From a bacterium (GTDB lineage: Bacteria > Vulcanimicrobiota > Vulcanimicrobiia > Vulcanimicrobiales > Vulcanimicrobiaceae): a DNA stretch of 10,069 nucleotides. The stretch lies in contig JAKAPO010000063.1 in assembly GCA_021807065.1 (NCBI GenBank), positions 1 to 10,069 on the forward strand. The letters run 5' to 3'. Both the position numbers and the translations under genes were made by a program. The number at the start of each line of letters is the position of its first letter. The first letter of the stretch is position 1. The notes below the pieces were generated by a model. It was given only the letters and a program-made list of their open reading frames with translations. It did not search any database and was not told where the DNA came from. This document shows positions 1 to 8,100 of the stretch, in pieces.

Positions 1-556
1 AATGCACCTCATCAAGGAAAACGTCGACAAGCAACTGGCGATCTGCGACGAAGCGCCGTTCTACACCCTCGGCCCGCTCGTCACCGACGTCGCTCCGGGC
101 TACGACCACATCACGAGCGCGATCGGCGCGGCGATGATCGGCTGGTACGGCACGGCGATGCTCTGCTATGTCACACCTAAAGAGCACCTCGGGCTGCCGA
201 ATAAGAAGGACGTCAAGGACGGCGTCATCGCGTATAAGATCGCGGCCCATGCGGCCGACCTCGCGAAAGGGCACCCGCGCGCGCACCATTGGGACGACGT
301 GCTCTCGAAGGCCCGCTTCGAGTTCCGCTGGGAGGACCAGTTCGCGTTGTCGCTCGACCCACAGACCGCGCGCGACTTCCACGACGAGACGCTACCCGCG
401 CCCGGCGCGAAGGTTGCGCACTTCTGCTCGATGTGCGGGCCGCACTTCTGTTCTATGAAGATCACGCAAGAAGTACGCGAATACGCCGAGCGCGGAATGA
501 AAGAAAAGTCGCACGAGTTCCTAGAGAAAGGCTCGGAGATATACGTTTCATCCTAA
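1..556 (+). CDS. thiC: Phosphomethylpyrimidine synthase ThiC, C-terminal part (cut by left edge)
   Basis: ThiC is a radical-SAM enzyme that rearranges aminoimidazole ribotide to hydroxymethylpyrimidine phosphate, the pyrimidine half of thiamine, in the cytoplasm. About 184 residues are visible; the frame is open to the left edge and full-length bacterial ThiC is usually around 550-630 residues, so the gene starts outside the window. The visible part has the conserved stretches EAPFYTLGPL, APGYDHITSAIGAAMIGW and CYVTPKEHLGLPN. Near the end is the CX2CX4C cluster (visible residues C142, C145, C150, in CSMCGPHFC), which is the ThiC-type non-canonical site for the [4Fe-4S] cluster. The reading frame is intact and ends with TAA. 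The next gene follows after 15 bases on the same strand, so co-transcription is likely. Any TPP riboswitch would lie upstream, outside the window. Identity is very secure. Confidence 0.97.
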   Translation, partial: MHLIKENVDKQLAICDEAPFYTLGPLVTDVAPGYDHITSAIGAAMIGWYGTAMLCYVTPKEHLGLPNKKDVKDGVIAYKIAAHAADLAKGHPRAHHWDDVLSKARFEFRWEDQFALSLDPQTARDFHDETLPAPGAKVAHFCSMCGPHFCSMKITQEVREYAERGMKEKSHEFLEKGSEIYVSS

Positions 557-571
557 CGAGTGGAAGAGCAG

Positions 572-1060
572 ATGAGATCATCTGTTCCTCCACGAGTGGT
601 CCTCTTCGATCGTGACGGAACGCTCGTCGTCGACGTGCCGTACAATGGCGATCCGGAGAGGGTCGTTCCGATCGACGGCGCACGCACGTGTCTCGAGCGT
701 CTCCGCGATGCCGGACTAAAGATCGGCGTCGCGACGAATCAGAGCGGCATCGGACGCGGCCTGTTCTCGCATTCGCAGTTAGATGCGGTTCACGCGCGAA
801 TCGAATCGCTACTGGGCCCCTTTGACGGATGGTTCGTCTGCACGCATGCGCCGGCAGAGAACTGTGAGTGCCGCAAGCCGAAGCCGAAGCTGCTCCTTGA
901 TGCCGTGCGCGCGTTCGGCGTGGAACCGGCACAATGTATTTTCGTCGGCGACAAGGAGGAAGACGTCGAAGCGGCGCGACGCGCCGGTATGCCGGGATTG
1001 CGGGTCGGGCGGGACCTTACGCTCGGCGCCGCGTGCGAAAAGATTCTATCGAGTGTTTAG
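572..1060 (+). CDS. gmhB: HAD-IIIA phosphatase, GmhB-like (heptose 1,7-bisphosphate 7-phosphatase) or HisB-N-like
   Basis: This is a small cap-less HAD phosphatase of 162 residues from the ATG at 572. Motif I is DRDGT (D13, D15), motif II is ATNQSGIGRG (T55, N56), motif III is the lysine of CRKPKPK (K102), and motif IV is GDKEEDVEAA (D127, D131). A structural zinc loop, CxH-x5-CxC (C90, H92, C98, C100), is present as in GmhB and the phosphatase half of HisB. The TNQSGIxRG form favours GmhB, which removes the 7-phosphate of heptose bisphosphate on the way to ADP-heptose; histidinol phosphatase is the main alternative, so the symbol is provisional. The ATG at 572 has a GGAAG five bases upstream and matches the family N terminus. 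A GTG at 560 would add four residues but has no ribosome site. It directly follows thiC, and no other heptose genes are visible. Its 3' end overlaps the convergent transglycosylase by 15 bases. Confidence 0.8.
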   Translation: MRSSVPPRVVLFDRDGTLVVDVPYNGDPERVVPIDGARTCLERLRDAGLKIGVATNQSGIGRGLFSHSQLDAVHARIESLLGPFDGWFVCTHAPAENCECRKPKPKLLLDAVRAFGVEPAQCIFVGDKEEDVEAARRAGMPGLRVGRDLTLGAACEKILSSV

Positions 1061-1708
1061 CCAGTAATCGACGTCCGCACCCTTGGCGAGGGCCCACGCT
1101 GGCGTGATGCTGGCGAGGAGGGCGCTGCGCGGTATGTGGATGGTGCGCTGAAAGTGATGCCACGTCGCGAGGACGCGGACGACGTAGCTCTGCGTTTCGT
1201 AGTATGGCGGGATCCCGCCGAACTCGGCGACGGCTTCGGGCCCCGCGTTATAGGCTGCAAACGTGAGTGCATAACGATTGGCCTTATGAGCGAAGCGCCG
1301 CACGAGGCCGCTCAGGTAGCGCGCGGCACCGGAGAGGTTCTGTCGAGGATCCTGCGGGTTGACGTCGAGCCTGGCGGCAGTTCCGGGCATCAGCTGCCCG
1401 AGCCCTATCGCACCCGCATAGGAGACCGCGTGCGTCTGCCAGCGAGATTCGACGGTAACGACGGCTGCCAGCATATTGGCATCGATATGCCAATGCGCTG
1501 CGCTGGTCAACAGGCGCCGCGCAAGGTCCCGGCTCAGCCACTCCGGCATACGGCGGTTGATGCTTCGTAAGACCGAAGCGTAGATATTGATGACCTTTGG
1601 CGTGACCGGAAGAGCCCTGGGATTCTTTGTAGCGGCGGCGGCAGGCGCGGCGGCGAAGCAAAACGCAACAATCGCCCCAATGAGGAACGCACTCATGCTG
1701 TTACGCAT
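1046..1708 (-). CDS. Secreted soluble lytic transglycosylase (SLT domain)
   Basis: This 220-residue protein is a family-1 lytic transglycosylase, which cleaves the MurNAc-GlcNAc bond of peptidoglycan to leave 1,6-anhydro ends. The N terminus has a clear signal peptide, a hydrophobic run over about residues 5-22 ending in APAAAA near residue 26. The cysteine at 17 is not in a lipobox, so a soluble periplasmic or secreted protein is expected. The SLT domain spans about 70-185: the catalytic glutamate is E87 in TVESRW, followed by GAIGLGQLMP (99-108) and AAYNAGPEAV (151-160), all family signatures. A tail of about 35 residues follows, without a recognisable wall-binding domain. Starts at 1708 and 1696 are both possible; neither has a good Shine-Dalgarno, and 1696 gives a more compact signal peptide. 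It is transcribed alone on the minus strand, divergent from the propeller operon. Family is secure; the exact paralogue name is not. Confidence 0.93.
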   Translation of the reverse strand: MRNSMSAFLIGAIVAFCFAAAPAAAATKNPRALPVTPKVINIYASVLRSINRRMPEWLSRDLARRLLTSAAHWHIDANMLAAVVTVESRWQTHAVSYAGAIGLGQLMPGTAARLDVNPQDPRQNLSGAARYLSGLVRRFAHKANRYALTFAAYNAGPEAVAEFGGIPPYYETQSYVVRVLATWHHFQRTIHIPRSALLASITPAWALAKGADVDYWLNTR

Positions 1709-1726
1709 CGGCGGGAGGGTTCTCGT

Positions 1727-1736
1727 CCCGGCCGGG
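1727..1736. promoter_or_regulatory. Perfect 10-bp palindrome in the divergent intergenic region
   Basis: CCCGGCCGGG reads the same on both strands. It lies 19 bases upstream of the transglycosylase start and in front of the plus-strand operon. Outer arms GGGAG (1713-1717) and CTCCC (1738-1742) could extend it into an imperfect hairpin. It could be an operator for either direction or an RNA stem, but short GC palindromes also arise by chance in GC-rich DNA. I saw no convincing -35/-10 pair on either strand in 1709-1813. Confidence 0.2.
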
Positions 1737-1775
1737 CTCCCCTCTAAATGGCCTCGCGCCTTGTGCCCGGCCCTG

Positions 1776-1790
1776 CGCTCCGCTCCGCTC
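1776..1790. repeat. Short tandem repeat, CGCTC x3
   Basis: Three exact copies of the pentamer CGCTC lie side by side in the non-coding stretch between the divergent genes, about 24 bases before the GTG of the small membrane gene. The array is too short to assign a function. Its period of 5 is not a multiple of 3, so copy-number change would shift the frame of the longer N-terminal extension (from 1748), which mildly argues against that extension being translated. Confidence 0.5.
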
Positions 1791-1813
1791 TGGCTGCTCC
1801 GCGGCCTCAGCTC

Positions 1814-1942
1814 GTGACAAAGCGAAATCTAGAGATTCTCCTCGCCGTCCTATTCCTGATCATGTGCGGCCTCATCGCCTACGGCCAGTGGTATGCGATC
1901 CACGTCAACGTGCCGCATTACCAGCACGCAGGAGGGAGGTAG
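1814..1942 (+). CDS. Small single-pass membrane protein, function unknown (42 residues)
   Basis: From a GTG at 1814 the frame encodes 42 residues: a short basic N terminus (TKRN), one hydrophobic helix over about residues 6-24 (LEILLAVLFLIMCGLIAYG), then an aromatic and His-bearing tail (WYAIHVNVPHYQH, with H30, H35, H38). Basic residues before the helix predict the N terminus in the cytoplasm and the tail outside. Codons in the helix and tail mostly end in G or C, like the neighbours. An in-frame ATG at 1748 would add 22 residues rich in Ala, Pro and Arg with weaker codon bias, so I prefer the GTG, although neither start has a clear ribosome site. The stop TAG overlaps the Shine-Dalgarno of the next gene, so the two are probably translated in sequence. 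I do not recognise the family. The gene could be spurious, but its frame, composition and position favour a real head gene of the operon. Confidence 0.45.
   Translation: MTKRNLEILLAVLFLIMCGLIAYGQWYAIHVNVPHYQHAGGR
1931..1940 (+). promoter_or_regulatory. Strong Shine-Dalgarno that decides a TTG start
   Basis: GGAGGGAGGT is the strongest ribosome-binding site in the window and forms the last codons and first stop base of the small membrane gene. Its GGAGGT core (1935-1940) is 9 bases from a TTG at 1950, an ideal spacing, but 24 bases from the ATG at 1965. The TTG is therefore the better start for the first giant propeller gene. The overlap with the upstream stop implies coupled translation. Confidence 0.7.
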
Positions 1943-1949
1943 CTTAACC

Positions 1950-4900
1950 TTGCACCGGCGGATTATGCGTCGTCTTACCGTCGCGCTCTGCGCGGCCTCT
2001 TTAACGCTATTGGTTCCAGCGCTCGCGAACGCCGCGCCCGCTGCGCCTGCGCCATCGGCAAGGCCTCCGGCGGTGAAGCCCAGCGCGAGCCCATCGCCGA
2101 CACCCGGCCCGGCGTGGGAACACATGGAGTGGCGCGAGATCGGCCCCGCCGCCAGCGGCGGCCGGATTGCCGCAGTTGCGGGCACGGATCAGGATCCGTA
2201 CCTTTACTACGCCGGAACTGCCGGCGGGGGCGTTTGGAAGACCACGAATGGCGGCGAAACCTGGGTCCCCGTCTTCGATCGGGAGCCCATCGCTGCAATC
2301 GGCGCAGTGGCTATCGACCCGAAAGACGACGACGTCGTTTGGGTTGGAACCGGCGAGTCGAATCCGCGCAACGACGTCAGTTACGGCGACGGCGTCTACA
2401 AGACAACGGACGGCGGAAAGACCTGGAAGAACGTGGGCCTCAAGGGAACGCGGTACATCTCGCGCATTCTGATCGATCCCGACAATCCGAATCACGTCAT
2501 CGTCGGTGCGCTCGGCGACGTCTTCTCCGATTCGCACGATAGAGGCGTCTACGTTACGTGGAACGGCGGGAAGTCGTGGTCGCAGACGCTCTTCGTCGGA
2601 CCGGAGAGCGGCGCATCGGATCTCGCAATGGACGTGCAGCATCCGAATGTTATCTACGCCGGTATCTGGCAGTTTCAGCGCAGGCCGTGGACGTTCACGA
2701 GCGGCGGCGCCGACGACGGTCTCTATAAATCGACCGACGGTGGGCGAACGTGGACGCGCCTCACCGGGCATGGCTTGCCGACAGGCATTACCGGACGCAT
2801 CGGGCTTGCCGTTGCGCCGAGCGACGGCAATCGCGTGTATGCCTTGATCGAATCGAAGGAGGGTCTGCTATGGCGTTCCGATGACGCGGGTGGCACGTGG
2901 ACCATGGTTTCGGACAACACGCTCGTCGATCAGCGGCCGTTCTACTTCACCCACGTTGCGGTCGACCCGAAGAATCCGAATAAGGTCTATGCGGTGTCGA
3001 TGATGCTCTCGGTGTCGACCGACGGAGGGAAGACGTTCAAGCCGATCGCGCAGCAGGTTCACGTCGACTATCATGCCATCTGGATCTCGCCGAGCAATCC
3101 CAACCGGATCATCGTCGGCGAAGACGGCGGGTACGCGCTGACCGTCGACGGCGGAGAGAATTGGTCGTCATCTCTCAACATGCCGATCGCGCAAGTCTAC
3201 CGTATCGGTACGAGCAACGAGAACCCGTATACCGTCTGCGCCGGCATTCAGGACAACAATGCGTGGTGCGGTCCGTCGAACTCGCTCGATCCTTCGGGAA
3301 TCATGAACAAATACTGGATCGTAACGGCCGGAGGCGACGGGGAGTGGTCCGTTCCCGATCCGACCGATCCAAACTGGATTTGGTCGGACAGCGAGAACGG
3401 CGCGCTGCAAATCTACAATCGAGTCACCCAAGACGGCTGGTTCGCGCAGCCGTACCTCCTAAATGGCGAAGAGAGTTTCGATCTCGCGCGAAGCAAGTAT
3501 CGCTTCAACTGGGAGTCGCCGATTGCATTTGCACCGTGGAACGGACACATCGCCTGGTACGGCGGCGACGTCGTCTTCCAGACGACGAATCGTGGAAGAA
3601 GCTGGACGGTCATAAGTCCCGATCTGACACGCAACATCAAGGCACACCAGCAACCTTCGGGCGGCCCGATCACGCACGACGTCTCGGGTGCCGAGTACAG
3701 CGACACCATCCTCGATATCGAAGGCTCGGTTCTGCACCGAGGCGAGATTTGGATCGGAACAGACGACGGCTACGTGCAGATGACGCTCGACGGCGGCAGG
3801 CACTGGCACAACGTCACGCCGGCCGGAGCGCCGGAGTACGGACGTTTCGCGACCGTCGCGCCTTCGACGTTGCAAGACGGCACGGTCTACGCAATCGAGG
3901 ACGACCATTACATGGGTGACAACGCTCCGCACGCCTGGGTGACGCACGACTTCGGGCGCCATTGGACCTCCATCGTGTCGGGAATTCCCGCGACCGAGTG
4001 GGCGCGTGCGATTCGCCCGGACATTCGAAACAAGAACATCGTCTATCTCGGGACCGAGCTGGGTATCTACATCTCCTTCGATGGCGGCGCGCACTGGAAG
4101 CCGTTCCGCAATAACATGCCGCACGTCTCCGTGCACGACATCCGCATGCAACCGCAGTTCGACGACTTATTGCTCGCGACGCATGGCCGCGCGGTCTATG
4201 TTATGGACGACGTGCATCCGGTTCAGGTGCTACAACGGGCGGTTTCGCACGGTACCTGGCTCTTCAAGCCGCGAACGTCCTACGAGTACACGTTGCACGA
4301 GAACGACGAAGGAATCTACACGCGATACGCCGCGGCCAACCCGCCCAACGGCGTAATCATAACGTTCTATCAAAGCAAGCCGCAGAAAGCCGCGCCGCGA
4401 ATCGACATCCTCGACGACCGCGGACGCATCCTTCGCACGATCTCGGGAACGCACAAGATGGGAGGAAAAGAGCTTCCGAACGTCCCCAACGAGACCGGGT
4501 TGAACCGTTACGTTTGGGACTTCACGATCACCGGCCCGGTGAAGTATTACGGAGCGGCCAAAGATTTCCGGGGTCCGGATTCCATCATAGCGGTGCCGCC
4601 GGGTCAGTACGCCGTGCGGATGACGCTCGACGGCCACACGTACGTGCGTCATTTTGCCGTCAAGCCCGACCCGCGTTCTCGCTTCACGCAGGCGGAATAC
4701 GAGCAGACGTATGCACTGGAGAGGCACGTACAAGCGCTCTTCTCCAGCGTAGACGTCATGCTGAACGACCTCGACGCCGTGCGCAAGACCCTCGCCGCCG
4801 ACGCGAGCGCAGCAAAGAAGGCGGGGAACGGCGCGCTCGCGACGCAGATCGCCGCCGCACAGGGCGCTCACGATACGCTGTTCAACTCTCTGACAGCCAA

Positions 4901-5150
4901 CTATCAGAATGACGAAGATAGCATCGAAGAACCCGGCAAACTGCGCGAGGATTTGGAGACGGCGTTCTTCGCCACCAGCACCCTGGTCACGCCGCCGGTT
5001 ACGACGTTCGTGCGGCGAGTCGAGAGCGAATACGCCGGCGGCGTTGCGCGATACAACGCCTACGTACGTTCGCTCGCGCCGCTGAGTGCCGCGCTCAAGG
5101 CGGCCAAGCTCACGCCGATTCCGCCTGCCGTACGAGAGGTCGTCCGATGA
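1950..5150 (+). CDS. Giant secreted Asp-box (BNR/sortilin-like) beta-propeller protein, paralogue 1
   Basis: From the TTG at 1950 (strong Shine-Dalgarno; alternative ATG at 1965) the product is 1066 residues. A signal peptide has basic HRRIMRR, a hydrophobic core and ALANA, with cleavage near residue 28. A Pro/Ala linker follows (29-54). From about 56 to 755 it is a multi-bladed propeller with eleven Asp-box motifs of the form (S/T)xDGGxxW, at 97, 151, 202, 260, 309, 355, 397, 544, 611, 664 and 708. Family signatures include HVDYHAIWISP (371-381) and VCAGIQDNNAWCGP. An Ig-like segment (about 795-905) and a helical tail follow, the tail carrying TANYQNDEDSI (982-992). The mature protein has only two cysteines, C430 and C440, a likely disulfide. 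Such proteins are often labelled glycosyl hydrolase, VPS10/sortilin-like or HCF136/Ycf48-like, but Asp boxes alone show fold, not catalysis, and I see no sialidase active site. Probable role is extracytoplasmic binding or assembly; substrate unknown. Its stop overlaps the next start (ATGA). Confidence 0.95.
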   Translation: MHRRIMRRLTVALCAASLTLLVPALANAAPAAPAPSARPPAVKPSASPSPTPGPAWEHMEWREIGPAASGGRIAAVAGTDQDPYLYYAGTAGGGVWKTTNGGETWVPVFDREPIAAIGAVAIDPKDDDVVWVGTGESNPRNDVSYGDGVYKTTDGGKTWKNVGLKGTRYISRILIDPDNPNHVIVGALGDVFSDSHDRGVYVTWNGGKSWSQTLFVGPESGASDLAMDVQHPNVIYAGIWQFQRRPWTFTSGGADDGLYKSTDGGRTWTRLTGHGLPTGITGRIGLAVAPSDGNRVYALIESKEGLLWRSDDAGGTWTMVSDNTLVDQRPFYFTHVAVDPKNPNKVYAVSMMLSVSTDGGKTFKPIAQQVHVDYHAIWISPSNPNRIIVGEDGGYALTVDGGENWSSSLNMPIAQVYRIGTSNENPYTVCAGIQDNNAWCGPSNSLDPSGIMNKYWIVTAGGDGEWSVPDPTDPNWIWSDSENGALQIYNRVTQDGWFAQPYLLNGEESFDLARSKYRFNWESPIAFAPWNGHIAWYGGDVVFQTTNRGRSWTVISPDLTRNIKAHQQPSGGPITHDVSGAEYSDTILDIEGSVLHRGEIWIGTDDGYVQMTLDGGRHWHNVTPAGAPEYGRFATVAPSTLQDGTVYAIEDDHYMGDNAPHAWVTHDFGRHWTSIVSGIPATEWARAIRPDIRNKNIVYLGTELGIYISFDGGAHWKPFRNNMPHVSVHDIRMQPQFDDLLLATHGRAVYVMDDVHPVQVLQRAVSHGTWLFKPRTSYEYTLHENDEGIYTRYAAANPPNGVIITFYQSKPQKAAPRIDILDDRGRILRTISGTHKMGGKELPNVPNETGLNRYVWDFTITGPVKYYGAAKDFRGPDSIIAVPPGQYAVRMTLDGHTYVRHFAVKPDPRSRFTQAEYEQTYALERHVQALFSSVDVMLNDLDAVRKTLAADASAAKKAGNGALATQIAAAQGAHDTLFNSLTANYQNDEDSIEEPGKLREDLETAFFATSTLVTPPVTTFVRRVESEYAGGVARYNAYVRSLAPLSAALKAAKLTPIPPAVREVVR
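5135..5140 (+). promoter_or_regulatory. Shine-Dalgarno for propeller paralogue 2 at the ATGA overlap
   Basis: AGAGGT lies 6 bases before the ATG at 5147, inside the last codons of the upstream gene. The start and the upstream TGA share the four bases ATGA, so terminating ribosomes can restart at once. This supports both the start choice and near-equal production of the two large proteins. Confidence 0.55.
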
Positions 5151-8100
5151 TGCTCGCCGCGCTCGCAGCATACGCGCACTTGACGTTCCGCTCGATCGGC
5201 CCCGCGGTCGGCGGCGGACGCGTTCCGGCGGTGGCCGGGACGGCGGCCGATCCGAAGCTTTATTACATCGGCGCGGCCGGGGGCGGCGTGTGGAAGACGA
5301 CCAACGGCGGCGCGACCTGGACGCCGGTCTTCCAGAAGGAACCGGTCGCAGCAATCGGCGCGGTTACGATCGATCCCGCGAACGAGAACGTCGTCTGGGT
5401 CGGCACGGGTGAGGCGAACCCGCGAAACGACGTCACCTTCGGTGACGGCGTCTACAAGACGACCGACGGCGGGAAGACCTGGATGAACATGGGACTGCGT
5501 GACACGTGGTCCATCTCCCGCATTCTCGTCGATCCGCGCAATTCGCAGCACGTGATCGTCGGCGCGTTCGGCGACCCGTACCGGGACAGCGACGCGCGCG
5601 GCGTCTACGTCACCGACGACGGAGGCAAGACGTGGAGCAAGACGCTCTACGTCGGGCCGCAGACCGGTGCCGCGGAGCTGGCGATCGATCCCAACGATCC
5701 CGACGTCATCTACGCGAGCATGTGGCAGTTCAGACGTCTGCCGTGGACCTTCCACTCCGGCGGCCCGGCCGACGGTATCTGGCGTTCGACCGATGGCGGA
5801 CAGACGTGGACGCGTCTGGCCGGGCATGGGCTGCCGACCGGGATCACAGGCCGCAGCGCGGTCGCGATCGCGCCCAGCGACAGCAAACGCATCTACGCCA
5901 TCATCGAGGCGAAGGGCGGCATTCTCTGGCGCAGCGACGACGGCGGGCGGAACTGGACGATGGTATCGGACGACACGCTCGTCGACCAGCGCCCCTTCTA
6001 CTTCACGCACCTGGCCGTCGATCCGAAGAACGAAAACGTCGTGTACGCGGTATCTATGAGGCTGGCAAAGAGCACCGACGGCGGCAAGCATTTCAAAGCA
6101 ATTGCGCCGGGCGTACACGTCGACTATCACGCAATCTGGATTGCGCCGAACGATCCCGATCGCATCATCGTCGGTGAAGACGGCGGTTATGCGATCACGC
6201 TCGACGGCGGCAAGGTATGGTCGTTCTCGCGCAACATTCCCATCGGCGAGGTCTATCACGTCGGCGTTTCATTGCATCAAAACCCATACTGGGTCTGCGC
6301 GCCGCTGCAAGACAACAATGGTTTTTGCGGCCCCGAGAATTCTCAGAGCCCGACCGGTATCGGTAACTCCGACTGGCTGGACGTCATCGGCGGCGACGGG
6401 GAGTGGGCCGTTCCCGATCCGAGTGACCCGACGCACGTCCTCGCGGATTTGGAGACCGGGAGAACGGCCGATTACGATACGCAGCGCCGCTCGACGCGGT
6501 TCGTCACGCCGTATTTCGATTTTTCGCGAAACGGTTTCGCGTTGTACAATGCCAAGTATCGCTTCAACTGGGATTCGCCGATTGCGTTCGCCCCGTGGAA
6601 TGGGCACATTGCGTGGCTGGGCGCGAACGTCGTCTTTCAGTCACGCGATCGCGGCGTCCATTGGACCGTCATCAGCCCCGATCTCACGCTCGACGACAAA
6701 GCGCATCAAATTGCGGCGGGCGGACCTATCACGCTCGACGTCTCGAGCGCGGAGTATTCCGACACGCTGCTCGATATCGAAGGTTCTCCGGTCCGGCGCG
6801 GCGAGATCTGGACCGGTGCCGACGACGGCGTCGTTGCCGTTACCGTCGACGGCGGTGCGCACTGGAGCAAGCATCTCATACCGGGCGTTCCACCCTATTG
6901 CCGCGTGGAAACCGTGGCGCCTTCGCCCTTCTCGGCGGCGACTGCATACGCGAACGAGGATTGCCACCGATCGGGCATCTTCACGCCGTATCTCTTCGTC
7001 ACGCACGATTACGGCAAGAAGTGGACGAAGATTACCGCCGGCCTTCCGCCCGACGTCTGGACGCGTACGATACGCCCCGACGACCGCAACCCCAACCTGC
7101 TCTTTGCCGGAACCGAGACGGGCCTCTGGATCTCGTACAGCGACGGGAAGAGCTGGTCGCGCTTCAACCTGAACGTTCCGACCGTTTCCGTCCGCGACAT
7201 CCGCGAGCAACCGGAATTCAACGACCTGGTCATTGCGACGCATGGACGCGATCTGTGGATACTGGACGATCTCGGTTCGTTGCAAGAGCTTGGGCGAGCG
7301 GAGCGCGCGGGCGCGATGCTCTTCGCCCCGCGCACGGCGTACGAATACGATTACCGTCTCGGCGGCGACGAAGGCACCTATACGAGTTTTCGCGGACAGA
7401 ATCCGCCCAACGGCGCGGTCATCGATTTCTATCAGGCAAAGCCACAGACGAAGCCTCCGACGATGGAGATTCTCGATAGCGCGGGGCACGTGATACGCCA
7501 CATTCCCGCTCAGAAAAAACCGCGGAAGGCGCGCGCGTACGATCCGTACGCCGGTCCGGGAGCAGGGCCGGGCGTCACCAACGACGCCGGCATCAATCGC
7601 GTCGTGTGGAACTTCAGGGAAGACGGTCCACCCCTCTGCACGGTCTGCGCGAAGGAGTTTCAAGGCGCGCGCGTCGGACCGGAGGTGCTGCCGGGGACGT
7701 ACATCGCGCGCATCACGCTCGGCAGCCGCACCTATTCGCGGCGTTTTGTCGTCAAGGCGGATCCGCATACGCCGTACTCGCTTGCCCAGCTCCGCTCGGC
7801 ATACGATTTTGCGAAGAAGTACAGCGTCATCTCCGGCAAGATCGACACCGTGGTCGATCGACTCACCGCGCAGCGTACGTCGCTCCTTGCGGCACGGCAT
7901 GCGGCAGCCGGCAATGCGGCACTGGCCGCGCGCGTCGCGGCTGCGTTACGTCAGCGCGAAGCGATCTTCGATGCCTTTACCGCAAACTATCAGAACGACG
8001 AGGATTCGATCCAGCGACCGGGCGCGCTGAGGGAAGACATCCCGCGCTCCGGATTCGGCGCGGCGCAACCCCCGACGCCGGCTCTCCTCGCGTATGCTCG

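Noticed and set aside
657..890. Short zinc loop (CxH-x5-CxC) of the phosphatase as an unusual variant
   Set aside because: The same spacing is common in GmhB and HisB-N proteins; only E. coli-type GmhB has the longer loop.
1824..1838. Inverted repeat AATCT-AG-AGATT as an operator
   Set aside because: The arms are only 5 bp and lie within the coding frame of the small membrane gene, so chance is the simpler explanation.
1893..1949. Upstream ATG at 1893 as the start of the first propeller gene
   Set aside because: It overlaps the small membrane gene, gives a polar Ser/Thr-rich leader before the signal peptide and lacks a ribosome site, whereas TTG 1950 has an ideal one.
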